Shown here: positions 26,807-35,406 of the stretch, one piece after another
How positions within the stretch are numbered: position 1 is the first letter of the stretch
Layout of the letters: every line of letters starts with the position of its first letter
From: JAWXCM01 sp034408745
GTDB lineage: Bacteria; Acidobacteriota; Terriglobia; Bryobacterales; Bryobacteraceae
Length of the DNA: 51,187 nucleotides
Direction: 5' to 3'
Assembly (NCBI GenBank): GCA_034408745.1
Contig: JAWXCM010000201.1
Span: forward strand, 1 to 51,187
Made by a program: the position numbers and the translations under genes
Notes under the pieces: model-generated
Database searches by the model: none
Told to the model about the DNA's origin: nothing
The model's input: only the letters and a program-made list of their open reading frames with translations

Positions 26807-27780
26807 CGGACAAGAGCGAAATACAAGCGCCAGTACCAGTCGTACCCGGAGGCAGCCTGAATTCTGCGGATTTCATTCTCACTCTCAGACAGAATGACCC
26901 GAACCGCAGGCGACCCGCGACGCCGGTAACGGCGAAACTCCCGTACACCGAGCCATTTGCCCCGCAGCCACGCCCCGGCGCGTCCATGCCGAAGCGCCAC
27001 CAGTCCCCACAGGATTTGAGAGACTGCAATCGGCCAGCCGAACTCGCGAAGTACCTCCGGCGGATAGTGACGAGCCACCAGCAATAGTTGATTTCGCGCA
27101 ATCTGGCAGACAGTTCGTGGATGCCAGATGCCTCGAGTAGCACTTCCGATATGCCACGCGACCGCATCCGGAATGTAGTGTCCACTGTGGCCTTCTGACC
27201 CACACCGCAGACCGAAGTCCACATCTTCAAGGTAGGATCCGAACTCTTCGTCCAAACCGCCGACGCTGAGAAACACCCCCCGCCGGATCACAACCGCCGT
27301 AAACGGAGCGAACGTGATCGGCTTCGATTCCGACCAGAACGGCCCGTCCGACCGTCTCGATCCGGAGCGCAGCGCCGTTCCCCCTCGGCAGACCGTGTCG
27401 TAAGTGCCGTCCAGCAGACCAGGCTCGAGCGCGCTGAAAACCTTGCCACAACCATAAGCTGCCGAATCGGGCAGTCCAGCCAACATCCGTTCAAGCCAGT
27501 TTGGCGAGAGGCGGACGTCGTTGTTCAACACTGCGACCAGGTCCGCGTCCGCGGCAGCCTGAACCCCGGCGTTGCCAGCGCGGGCAAATCCGAGATTCGC
27601 GCCGAACCGAAGCACCACAGCCCCCCGCGACTCCGCTAGCGAAGCCGACCCGTCCGTCGAACCGTTATCCGCAAGCAGCACTGCGTCAAAAGGGCGTGTC
27701 TGGGCCGCGATGTCGTCGAAAAGTGGGCCGAGGTGGTGCGCCCCGTTGTAGTTCGGGATCACCGCCGCGACTCGCATCAT
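26803..27780 (-). CDS. Family 2 glycosyltransferase
   Basis: About 325 residues from two adjacent ATG codons at 27780 and 27777. GT2 motifs are VAAVIPNYNGAHHLGPLFDD, LLADNGSTDGSA, NLGFARAGNAGV, VAVLNNDVRLS and YLEDVDFGLRCGSEG, followed by WHIGSAT. It matches the WbbL/rhamnosyltransferase-like group that often builds the linker or backbone of surface glycans. It starts within the stop codon of the upstream glycosyltransferase and ends in an ATGA overlap with the next. Confidence 0.87.
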   Translation of the reverse strand: MMRVAAVIPNYNGAHHLGPLFDDIAAQTRPFDAVLLADNGSTDGSASLAESRGAVVLRFGANLGFARAGNAGVQAAADADLVAVLNNDVRLSPNWLERMLAGLPDSAAYGCGKVFSALEPGLLDGTYDTVCRGGTALRSGSRRSDGPFWSESKPITFAPFTAVVIRRGVFLSVGGLDEEFGSYLEDVDFGLRCGSEGHSGHYIPDAVAWHIGSATRGIWHPRTVCQIARNQLLLVARHYPPEVLREFGWPIAVSQILWGLVALRHGRAGAWLRGKWLGVREFRRYRRRGSPAVRVILSESENEIRRIQAASGYDWYWRLYFALVR

Positions 27781-28451
27781 TGGAATCGCTTCCAGAGCAG
27801 GAACCACAGGTTGTAAAAACCGTCCCTCCACGGATTCAGCTTGATCTCACCCAGCCGCGACGTGTACTGGATGCTAATCTCACGGAATCGAATGCTGCCG
27901 CTGTGTTTCAGCGCTTCGATTTTGATTTCTTCCGAGAAGGCCATACCGTCCGATACCAGTGTCATGTGGTCCAGAATCGAGCGGCGGAACACCCACATCC
28001 CCGATTGCGAATCGGAGACCCAGCGAAAGTACAACATCGACATCGCCACCGACAGCACCCAGTTTCCGACCTTGTGCTTGAAGCTCATCGCGTGCCGGTC
28101 GCGCACCGGGAATCGCGAGGCGTTGAGGAAGTCCACTTCCAGGTGGAGGAATGCTTCCAGCAGATAGGACAGCGCATCGGCCGGGTAACTGTGGTCCCCG
28201 TCGAGCGTGATGACGATATCCCCGGTCGCGTCCCGAAAGCCGCGTTTGTAAGCGCGCCCGTAGCCACGGACCTCTTCCCGTATCACCTCCGCTCCAAGCG
28301 ATTTGGCGACGTCGGAGGTGCGGTCCGTCGACCCGTTGTCGACAACAATAGTCTGATCGACGAAGTCGGGGAGGCGGCGGAGAACCTTTTCGATTCCCTG
28401 CTCCTCATTCAGACACGGGATGATGACGGTAATTCTTTGGCCTTTGTACAA
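27777..28451 (-). CDS. Dolichol-phosphate-mannosyltransferase-like family 2 glycosyltransferase
   Basis: About 224 residues. The family starts at RITVIIPCLNEEQGIEKVL; the nearest usable start is TTG 28451, four codons ahead, so the start is tentative. Other motifs are TIVVDNGSTDRTSDVA, VRGYGRAYKRGFRDATGD, the metal site TLDGDHSYPAD, and SDSQSGMWVFRRSIL. This group transfers a sugar from a nucleotide donor to a polyprenyl phosphate or acts as a synthase. No C-terminal membrane domain is present. It would be the first gene of the operon and is divergent from the secreted protein gene at 28537. Confidence 0.82.
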   Translation of the reverse strand: MYKGQRITVIIPCLNEEQGIEKVLRRLPDFVDQTIVVDNGSTDRTSDVAKSLGAEVIREEVRGYGRAYKRGFRDATGDIVITLDGDHSYPADALSYLLEAFLHLEVDFLNASRFPVRDRHAMSFKHKVGNWVLSVAMSMLYFRWVSDSQSGMWVFRRSILDHMTLVSDGMAFSEEIKIEALKHSGSIRFREISIQYTSRLGEIKLNPWRDGFYNLWFLLWKRFQ

Positions 28452-28536
28452 GAGGATTGAATTCTCATTGTACGGGTTATCATGGATTTGCCGAGGGTTC
28501 GTCCATCGGCGACCCTTCAACGTCTTATCCGTAACT

Positions 28537-29172
28537 ATGAAATTACGCAGCTTTCTGCTGTTGATGGCGAGTGCCGCCGCTGTTTTGACCGCGGCCGATT
28601 CCGCTCGGTTGCTGGAGATCCGGTACGTGTACGTGATGCCGATGAGCGGAGGGCTCGACCAGTACCTGGCGAATCGCCTCACTGCGAACGGCCGCTACGT
28701 CGTGGTGACCGATCCGACCCTGGCCGACGCGCTGCTCACGGATCAGGTAGGAGCTACCTTCGAGGACAAGTACAAGGAGTTGTATCCACCCCCTCCGCCT
28801 CCTCCCGAAGTTAAGCCCGCCGCCGACAAGGACAAGAAGCCCGAGGAGAAGAGTCTCGTTTCGCTGATGAGCGGCGGAACGGCTGCACCAAGGAATACCT
28901 CGTTTTCCCGCGGCAAAGGAAATGTGTTTCTGGTGGATCGCGGGAGCCACAACGTGGTCTGGTCCACGTTCCTGCGGCCAAAAAACAGCGGGCCCGCGGA
29001 GATGAATCACGCAGCCGATGAGATTGTCGACCGGATGGATGACGAGGCAAAGCGTCGAGCCAAAGGCGTGCAGAAGGCCTCGGCAGCAGTTGTTCCGGCT
29101 CCAAAGCCAGCGCCGGCTCCTGCTGTCCCGCCTGCGGCCAATCCGGCGCCAGCCCCCGCGCCCGCGAAGTAG
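28537..29172 (+). CDS. Secreted proline-rich protein of unknown function
   Basis: 211 residues. A signal peptide (KLRSFLLLMASAAAVLTAADS) is followed by a conserved-looking domain with IRYVYVMPMSGGLDQYLANR and YVVVTDPTLADALLTDQVG. A run of seven prolines follows near residue 90, then an acidic-lysine linker, and FLVDRGSHNVVWSTFLRPK, and the chain ends in an Ala/Pro repeat tail (about 180-211). The middle resembles periplasmic proteins that report on 'previous-state' variables, but I do not recognise a family. The long Pro/Ala tail could cross or bind the cell wall; that is inference. The open frame upstream of ATG 28537 has no signal peptide and is not used. Confidence 0.75.
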   Translation: MKLRSFLLLMASAAAVLTAADSARLLEIRYVYVMPMSGGLDQYLANRLTANGRYVVVTDPTLADALLTDQVGATFEDKYKELYPPPPPPPEVKPAADKDKKPEEKSLVSLMSGGTAAPRNTSFSRGKGNVFLVDRGSHNVVWSTFLRPKNSGPAEMNHAADEIVDRMDDEAKRRAKGVQKASAAVVPAPKPAPAPAVPPAANPAPAPAPAK

Positions 29173-29178
29173 CGCCGC

Positions 29179-29930
29179 TTACTCCACCTCGAAGGGGATG
29201 GCAGGCAACATTGCCAGGCGCTGTTTGTTGCGGTAAGCCTCCAAAATCAGATTCCCCTTCTGACCTGGCTTTCCCTTTGCAGACATCACAAGGCGCAGGC
29301 CACCCAGCACGGGAGTGCAGTTCTCAATGGTGATTCCCTCGGGCGGATCGCTCAGTGCAACTCGCATTCCGCTCGGCATGCTCTGCGCAACCGGCACCGT
29401 GAAAGCGGTTTTGTCCCCCGAGGCCAGCTTCAGAGTGGTCTCGACGGCCTTCCATGGGTTCTGCCTGCTTCCAGTCCCCACCAGTCGAACCCATCCAGGC
29501 ATCCTGCGAGACAAGGTGCCGCCATGCGAACGCCTGTTCCATTTCGTCAGCGGGAACCGCGGTGCGGACCACGTCCCGCCCTCCAGGTTTCGCCTCGCCT
29601 GTGAGCTCCAGCGTGTACGGCTCGGCGGACTGGGTCTTCGGCGCGCCGAGTGTCAAACGAATCTTGTCCTCACCGGCCGGATCTTCGCGCCGCTCAACAC
29701 AAAGCCCTCCGGAGCGTTCTTTAGCGCCAGCACAATGTCGCCGCTAAACCCGTCGCGCCGCAAAGCGTAGACAGTGCTCGACGGAACTACCCGCAACGCG
29801 AAATCGGGCTGCGGCCGGCTCACGCGCAAACGATACGTGTACTCCGGTCCGGCGTGTCCCTGCGCATCGCCGAGCTCCACAAAATACGACCCCTTCGCCG
29901 GCTATGGACGAATCGGACCGCGGAGGGAGA
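29179..29930 (-). pseudogene. C-terminal remnant of an acidobacterial secreted pre-peptidase-type protein
   Basis: Three frames join into one recognisable C-terminus. First comes YFVELGDAQGHAGPEYTYRL, then SRPQPDFALRVVPSS and RRDGFSGDIVLAL. A frame change near 29655 leads to EDKIRLTLGAPKT, YTLELTGEAKPGGRDVVRTA and AFAWRHLVSQDAW. A second near 29500 leads to GWVRLVGTGSRQNPW and the end at AMLPAIPFEVE. This matches the tail of large Planctomycete/Acidobacteria exported proteins with pre-peptidase C-terminal domains. An in-frame stop lies just upstream (about 29910), and the N-terminal part of the gene is missing. Confidence 0.75.
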
Positions 29931-30012
29931 ACCGAACGTTTTGGCTAACCCCGGTGGTCGGGAAAGTTTTTGGAGGATGGGGCTGCTCGGGAGGCGCTGC
30001 CCCACTTTTGGA

Positions 30013-31287
30013 CTACAGAAGGGGCCAGGTAGCCGGGGGTTGGGTGGCTTCTACGCGTAGTTCGGCGGGACGCTCTGGGCTGATGGCAGACTCCGAGGCC
30101 AAGTCTTTGTTGGTGACCACCGCGTAGTAGCACAGGGCGGCGCAGAGGCCGAGGCTGAGCAGTTGCAGCACGACGGCGGAGGACGACGAGAGGACGCCGG
30201 CACCTGCAAACTCAGCGAGCGTCATCTTGAGGGTGAGTAGCTGCCCAACCGCGCCCCAGGTTGTGAATCCGCCAGCGACCACAAAAGCCCACACGGGTCC
30301 GGTTGGAGATCCTGTCGTGGAGCTCTCAAACAGCTTGAAAACCGTCGGTCCGAAGCCAAGGAAGGCGGTGAAGATGACACCGAGCAGGGCGTAGCTTGCC
30401 TTATCGGTGCTCCATCCCTCGGCGGGCATGCCGGTGAAGCTCGAAATGCCGATGAGTAGTCCTCCGAGGACCGTCAGGTTGGAGGCGGTGCTGTCGGTGA
30501 GGCTCCACCTGGGAGTACCCATGCGCCTGCATAGTTTGCCCCACTGAAAGCGCACTGACAGCACGGTCACGACCAGGGCTGCCAGAGCGGACAGCCCGAA
30601 TACATGTTGTTCGACGGAGGACGGCACCGGTGGCTGGAGCGTGACTTGCGAGACGGACGTGGCTGTGCTGTCCTTTGCAGAGCAACTGGCCTGAGCAGTA
30701 GCGGGAAGGCAATCGCACCATGGCTTCTCGCCCTCTACAGACGGAGTGCGGGTGAGTATCAGGGTCGCCTTTATGGGGACGCTGCCCTGCCACATCGGGT
30801 CCTGGAACTCGCGAGTCGAGAAGATAACGTTGTCCCACCAGGCTCGTGGAGTGTCAGCGTTCGATGCCTTCCGGGTTAGGCGGAATGAGACGGGAGCGTG
30901 GCTCCCGGGTTTGAGCTCGGGTAGCGCCACGGAGTCTGAGCCGTTGACCTGGAGTATCACAGGTTCTCCGTTCCGATCCTGCGCGACCGCCGAGACGGTT
31001 CCCTTCTCCTGCTCGCAACCGAGGTTGGCGAGCATAGCGCTCACGATGTACTCGCCTTCCTTGCCCGCGGTTCGGCGCGCCGTTGGCGCGGTGGTGAAGG
31101 TGAGGCGTCCGGCGATGATGACGGGTGCGGCGCCTGAGACGAAAGGCGCTGCCAGTGACTGGGTTCCCGCAGCAGTTGCTGGGCCGGCTGCTGGGCCGAA
31201 GTCCCCCGGCGGGAGTCGAAGCGCGGTTACGCCTGCGAATCCGGCGGTGACGGCGGCGCCTGTCATGAATGCGGATTTGAGGCCCAT
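30013..31287 (-). CDS. Polytopic membrane protein of unknown function
   Basis: 424 residues; family not recognised. An N-terminal hydrophobic segment (about 5-25) is followed by a roughly 200-residue soluble region, probably outside the cytoplasm. That region contains a beta-rich stretch (APVIIAGRLTF, PVSFRLTRK, VPIKATLILTRTP) and Cys residues at CDCLPATAQASC. From about residue 230 four to five hydrophobic segments follow, for example VFGLSALAALVVTVLSV, YALLGVIFTAFLGFG, VWAFVVAGGFTTWGAV and LLSLGLCAALCYYAVV. It is the last gene of a tight three-gene operon; its ATG is one base after the preceding stop. Confidence 0.7.
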   Translation of the reverse strand: MGLKSAFMTGAAVTAGFAGVTALRLPPGDFGPAAGPATAAGTQSLAAPFVSGAAPVIIAGRLTFTTAPTARRTAGKEGEYIVSAMLANLGCEQEKGTVSAVAQDRNGEPVILQVNGSDSVALPELKPGSHAPVSFRLTRKASNADTPRAWWDNVIFSTREFQDPMWQGSVPIKATLILTRTPSVEGEKPWCDCLPATAQASCSAKDSTATSVSQVTLQPPVPSSVEQHVFGLSALAALVVTVLSVRFQWGKLCRRMGTPRWSLTDSTASNLTVLGGLLIGISSFTGMPAEGWSTDKASYALLGVIFTAFLGFGPTVFKLFESSTTGSPTGPVWAFVVAGGFTTWGAVGQLLTLKMTLAEFAGAGVLSSSSAVVLQLLSLGLCAALCYYAVVTNKDLASESAISPERPAELRVEATQPPATWPLL

Positions 31288-31288
31288 A

Positions 31289-32590
31289 CTATTGCGACCT
31301 CAAGGCAAGACGGACGGGGTCGATCACGATGCTGAGGCGGAGTTGGGAGCCCGGCAGCACGTTGACGTCGGCGCGGCTGGCGTAGCTCCAGGCGAGTGGA
31401 ACGCTGACTCCGCTCATGATTGGGATGACGAGCTTGGCCTGGCCCCGGGTGATGGGCTTCATGCCGTTGCCTGCTTTGTGCTCGCCGCTGCCGCTGAGGA
31501 CGACGGAGCCGGGCATAAGTCCGGTTGACGAGCCTTCGTAGAGGCGGAACTGGAACTCGGTTGCAAGGCGTCCGGCGCGGGTGTCGCGCGTTGTCTGGAA
31601 GTCGCGGAAATCGAAGCTGCCGTTGAGGCTCCAGTTGGCCCGGGTGCTGAGGCCCTTATCGAAGATGAGTTCGGCGCGGTACTCGTCGACCCCGTTCTCC
31701 TCGCGCTGCTTGCTGGACAGGGCTATGGCCCATTGCGGCGCCTGTTGCAGTTCGTGCACTTTCTCGCGCAGCAGGACGGTGTGTCTCTCGAGAGGACGGG
31801 AGAAGTTCGAGAGGAGCGTTTCGATTTCGTCGCGCGCCCTGCCGTTTGTGTCGGCGCCTACAAAAGCGGTCCAGGTGGCGGCCCAACCGGGATTCGCGAA
31901 GGCTTTCGAGACGATAAACGCGGCATAAAGCTTGTCGTAATCCGCTGAGGTGGGCCGCTGCAACGTCTCGAAGACGATGCGCTGGATACGGTCAGACAGG
32001 CTGGCCTGACCGACGATGACGCTGCCGAAGGTTGCGCGAAGTTCGTTCATCGCCGTAAGCGCTTTCCCGCTGTAGACGTCGCGATCGTTCTTGAAGACGA
32101 ACTTCATCCCAAGGTTGGTGGCGGGTTTGTCTGTTAAGTGCTCGTCGAGTTTCGATTCCTCGGTGCCGATGGTGAAGGAGACTCTTCGCCAGCCGGTGTT
32201 TTGCTGGTAGAAGAGCGGATCGAGGAGGCGTTTGCCTTTTGCTGCAGCGAGGATGCTGTAGGCGGTGACGGTGACCGAGCCGGATTTAGGCGCGGTGGCG
32301 GTCTCAGACTGGCGCAGACCCGCGAGGTTCAGTGCCAGGCTGGCGAAGTCCGATGTGGAGCTTTGGTCCACGAGTGAGGTGGAGCCGCCCTCACTGCTTG
32401 TCGATTCGTTCTGGTTGGCGAACCCCCGCCCATTCTCGAGGATCACGGGCTGGTCATAGCGTCCGTTAAGGATTGCGGCTGCACGGCGCATGAGCCACGC
32501 GTGGATATCTTCGCTCGCGGTTGGAGCCTGGGCACGGAGGGAGGCACAGGCGAGCAGGGCCACGACAGAGATTTTAGTGTGGTGTTTCAT
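31289..32590 (-). CDS. Exported protein of unknown function, possibly outer membrane
   Basis: 433 residues; family not recognised. A signal peptide (MKHHTKISVVALLACASLRAQA) is followed by a Ser/Thr-rich low-complexity stretch (ESTSSEGGSTS), a mixed alpha/beta middle, and a C-terminal half of alternating polar and hydrophobic strands (RANWSLNGSFDFRDF, LATEFQFRLYEGSS, QAKLVIPIMSGVSVPLAWSY). That half could form a beta-barrel or beta-sandwich at the outer membrane. The chain ends in RLALRSQ, without the C-terminal Phe of most barrels. It is the second gene of the three-gene operon, six bases after the small protein gene. Confidence 0.7.
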   Translation of the reverse strand: MKHHTKISVVALLACASLRAQAPTASEDIHAWLMRRAAAILNGRYDQPVILENGRGFANQNESTSSEGGSTSLVDQSSTSDFASLALNLAGLRQSETATAPKSGSVTVTAYSILAAAKGKRLLDPLFYQQNTGWRRVSFTIGTEESKLDEHLTDKPATNLGMKFVFKNDRDVYSGKALTAMNELRATFGSVIVGQASLSDRIQRIVFETLQRPTSADYDKLYAAFIVSKAFANPGWAATWTAFVGADTNGRARDEIETLLSNFSRPLERHTVLLREKVHELQQAPQWAIALSSKQREENGVDEYRAELIFDKGLSTRANWSLNGSFDFRDFQTTRDTRAGRLATEFQFRLYEGSSTGLMPGSVVLSGSGEHKAGNGMKPITRGQAKLVIPIMSGVSVPLAWSYASRADVNVLPGSQLRLSIVIDPVRLALRSQ

Positions 32591-32596
32591 TGACGT

Positions 32597-32989
32597 TTAC
32601 CTGAGTACGACGGTGAAGCCTTCAGAGGTGAACTCGGAGGGACTGCCGCCGGTCCACTCGATATCCATGACATCGGTCAAGGTAGTACCTGACCCATCGC
32701 TTTTCGCTATGCGCAACCGATAATCGGCGTTGGCCAGAAACTGAACGCCCGTCACGATGACCTCGAAATTGTGCTGATCTGTCGAGCTTCTGAGGTAATT
32801 CCAGACATAGCGGGCCTGCACGCCGGGGAAGCGGCTTTCGTTCATGATGATGCCGGACACGGATCCGGCCTGGGTGAAATTGGGAACGGGACCGCCCGCA
32901 TCCAGGACAAACACCAGGAATTCGCCGGCGCTGACCGCCACTTGTGCGAACCCCGGGTTGGGAATATGAGGTGTTGTGGTAAACGGCAT
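32597..32989 (-). CDS. Small beta-rich protein of unknown function
   Basis: 130 residues without signal peptide or membrane span. It looks all-beta: FAQVAVSAGEFLVFVLDAGG, then NFEVIVTGVQFLANADYRLR and a terminal SEGFTVVLR. I do not recognise it. GAGGAAC lies just before the ATG, so translation initiation is good. It heads the operon with the exported protein and the polytopic membrane protein and may be their cytoplasmic or unconventionally exported partner. Confidence 0.65.
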   Translation of the reverse strand: MPFTTTPHIPNPGFAQVAVSAGEFLVFVLDAGGPVPNFTQAGSVSGIIMNESRFPGVQARYVWNYLRSSTDQHNFEVIVTGVQFLANADYRLRIAKSDGSGTTLTDVMDIEWTGGSPSEFTSEGFTVVLR

Positions 32990-33078
32990 GCGAGTTCCTC
33001 GCTTGTGATTCCCCGGCTCAGAAGGGCCGGTTAACTACTAAAGCGCGGTTACCGGAAAATGGGGACAGCGAATGAGGG

Positions 33079-35406
33079 TTAAAGCCGTTTGCGGATGACT
33101 GCGAGCTTGTATGACTCCACCAGCGCAGTCGTAATCGTCCGCATGTCTCGCGTTTCTATCAGATAATTCCAGGCACGCTGCGCCATCGTATTCGCTCGCT
33201 CCTGATTGGACATCAGGTCCACGCAGTAGTCGGCAAACGTCTTCGGGTCGTCAGCCAGCAGGACATACTCCCCGTCATTCTCCGCGAGGCCCTCGGCACC
33301 AATGCGCGTCGAGACGATTGGAATCCCGCTGGCCATCGCCTCCAGCAGCTTCACCCGCATCCCCGAGCCACTTAAAATCGGACAAACGAAGATCGCGCAT
33401 TCGCCGAGCGGCTCGCGAACATCGGGCACAAACCCCCGCAGTTCGACGGAATCGCCGATCCCTGGCAGTGCGTGCCTCGGAGGCGGGTCCGATCCCACAA
33501 CCACCAGCTTCGCGTTCGGAATCACGGCGCGAATCAGAGGAAGCACCTGCCGCACGAACCACTGCAGCGCTTCCTGGTTCGGCAGATGCCGGAAGCTGCC
33601 TAGGAACAACATCGTCTTCGGGCGGCGGTCATCCAGCCGGAACTCGTAGTTCGTAGTGTCGATGCCGGCGCGGAAGTTGTCGTCCATCCGCTCCCGCAGC
33701 GCCGGCAGGAAGCTGAGGATTTCGTTCGCATTGTCTGTGCTGCAGACCTGGATGCGATCCATTTTCGGCAGCAGCTTCAGCTCATAGCGGAGCGCCCGCA
33801 GATACTCGAACGTTGCCGACACCTTCCGCAGCTTCGACATATTTGCAAGCTGCCGCGCCACCGACTGGAAGTACACATCATGCTCAAACAGAATGCTCGG
33901 TATCTGTCGGAACTGACCCGCATACTGACCGAGCGGCATGTACTCCAGCTGCAGCACGTCGATCCCCCGCAGCAGAATCTGCCGGTGAATCAGCCACTCC
34001 AGATCCCCGTTGGCGAACTCGCGCACCGCGTGGGGCAGCATCGATCCAAAGGAGCTGTGCGACCCTGTCATCCGCACAATAAACTCAGCCGAAGCGCATC
34101 GCCGGACCAGGTGATCGTGCGGCGCGCGCTCAGACTCGCGGTCCAGCAGAACAATCAGATGCAGATCGACAAGCCGCACCAGCTGGTCCGCAGTCTGGTA
34201 CATAAAGACGCCCCCACCATGCGTCGGAGGGCATATTGGATACGGCGACACGAACAGCACCTGGAGCCGTGCGGGCTGCCGTGGCAGAGTCTCAAAACGA
34301 TCCCGGAAGTAGCCGCCAAGGGGCCGCCGGAAAGCCTCGCTGTCCGACACCGCCGCCAGCGACCGCGCCCGGAACCGAGCCGCCATTGCTTCCGGCAGCT
34401 GCAACAGCGCGAAAAACAGACCCCGGTAGTTGGTCCTGGCCGGTGAATCGCCAGCCAGCAAACTCAGGAACGCGTCGGCCCAGCACCCGATGAAGTGCTG
34501 GGTCAGCTTCTTCCACTCATGGATGTTCTTCCACGTGAACAACGCGAAGTTCTTCTTCAGCGCACCCTGGATATATGCGGGACTGAACTTCTTTCCGATG
34601 GTGCCGCGATGCTCGTGATACACGATGCTGCGCGGCTGATACAGCACCTTCCAGCCCCGCTTCCACGCCATGATGCCGAGGTCGGTGTCTTCCAGATAGA
34701 ACGGCCGCAGCAAATGGTCGAAGCCGCCCAGCTCGAAGAACTTCCGCTTGTCGAACGCAGACGACCCACCGCCGGCGTAGAAGCACGGGAACAGGTCCTT
34801 GACCGCCTCGTCGATCCGGTGCCGCACACGCACCTGACCCTGCGACCACCACGCCTGCGTCAGGCCCGTCTCTTCCCGCGGCTTTGCCGGATCGCTGAAG
34901 AAAATCTGGCACGACACGGCAAACACCAGCGGATCCCGAAACCCGTCCAGCAGCGGCTGCAAAAATCCAGCATCCACGCGCATGTCGCTGTTCAGCAGCA
35001 CCACAATGTCGTTCTTCGCCGCCTTGAACCCTGCATTCGAGCCGCCCCCGAATCCCAGATTCTTAGGCAGCGCCAGCAGAACCACATCCGGATAGTGGCG
35101 ACGCACGAAAGCCGCGCTGCCGTCCGTCGACCCGTTGTCCACCACGATCACTTCGCTGCCTGGGTGCCGTCGAATCGAAGCAGTCACCGAAGGCAGATAC
35201 TTCTCCAGCAGATCGCGGCCATTCCAGTTGGGAATCACGATGGACGCAGCCCGCCGATTCGGCAGCGTTTCCGTCACCAGGCGCCGCCGCCCGAACACCA
35301 GCCATGCCAGGTCGGCCAGCGCCAGCCCAGTCGCCGGAATCAGCACCAGTAGCGGCGAGACAAGCAGCAGCGGCAATGCCAGCAGGAGTCGAATTGCCGG
35401 ATGCAT
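33079..35406 (-). CDS. Bifunctional GT2-GT4 glycosyltransferase with N-terminal membrane anchor
   Basis: 775 residues. Residues about 5-38 are hydrophobic (LLLALPLLLVSPLLVLIPATG). A GT2 domain follows (about 50-300) with SIVIPNWNGRDLLEKYLPS, VVDNGSTDGSA, NLGFGGGSNAGF, LLNSDMRVDAG and FYLEDTDLGIMAWKRGW. A GT4 domain fills 390-775, with SPYPICPPTHGGG at its start, GTGS-like FLGSFRHLPNQE, LVVVGSDPPP, LRGFVPDV and SGSGMRVKLLEAMASGIPIV. Two sugars could therefore be added in sequence by one protein. It is the third gene of the Wzt/methyltransferase operon; its ATG overlaps the preceding TAA by one base. Confidence 0.88.
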   Translation of the reverse strand: MHPAIRLLLALPLLLVSPLLVLIPATGLALADLAWLVFGRRRLVTETLPNRRAASIVIPNWNGRDLLEKYLPSVTASIRRHPGSEVIVVDNGSTDGSAAFVRRHYPDVVLLALPKNLGFGGGSNAGFKAAKNDIVVLLNSDMRVDAGFLQPLLDGFRDPLVFAVSCQIFFSDPAKPREETGLTQAWWSQGQVRVRHRIDEAVKDLFPCFYAGGGSSAFDKRKFFELGGFDHLLRPFYLEDTDLGIMAWKRGWKVLYQPRSIVYHEHRGTIGKKFSPAYIQGALKKNFALFTWKNIHEWKKLTQHFIGCWADAFLSLLAGDSPARTNYRGLFFALLQLPEAMAARFRARSLAAVSDSEAFRRPLGGYFRDRFETLPRQPARLQVLFVSPYPICPPTHGGGVFMYQTADQLVRLVDLHLIVLLDRESERAPHDHLVRRCASAEFIVRMTGSHSSFGSMLPHAVREFANGDLEWLIHRQILLRGIDVLQLEYMPLGQYAGQFRQIPSILFEHDVYFQSVARQLANMSKLRKVSATFEYLRALRYELKLLPKMDRIQVCSTDNANEILSFLPALRERMDDNFRAGIDTTNYEFRLDDRRPKTMLFLGSFRHLPNQEALQWFVRQVLPLIRAVIPNAKLVVVGSDPPPRHALPGIGDSVELRGFVPDVREPLGECAIFVCPILSGSGMRVKLLEAMASGIPIVSTRIGAEGLAENDGEYVLLADDPKTFADYCVDLMSNQERANTMAQRAWNYLIETRDMRTITTALVESYKLAVIRKRL

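Noticed and set aside
34522..34540. A CACGTG core resembling parS near 34530
   Set aside because: It lies in a coding region and only part of the outer arms match the GTTnCACGTGnAAC consensus.
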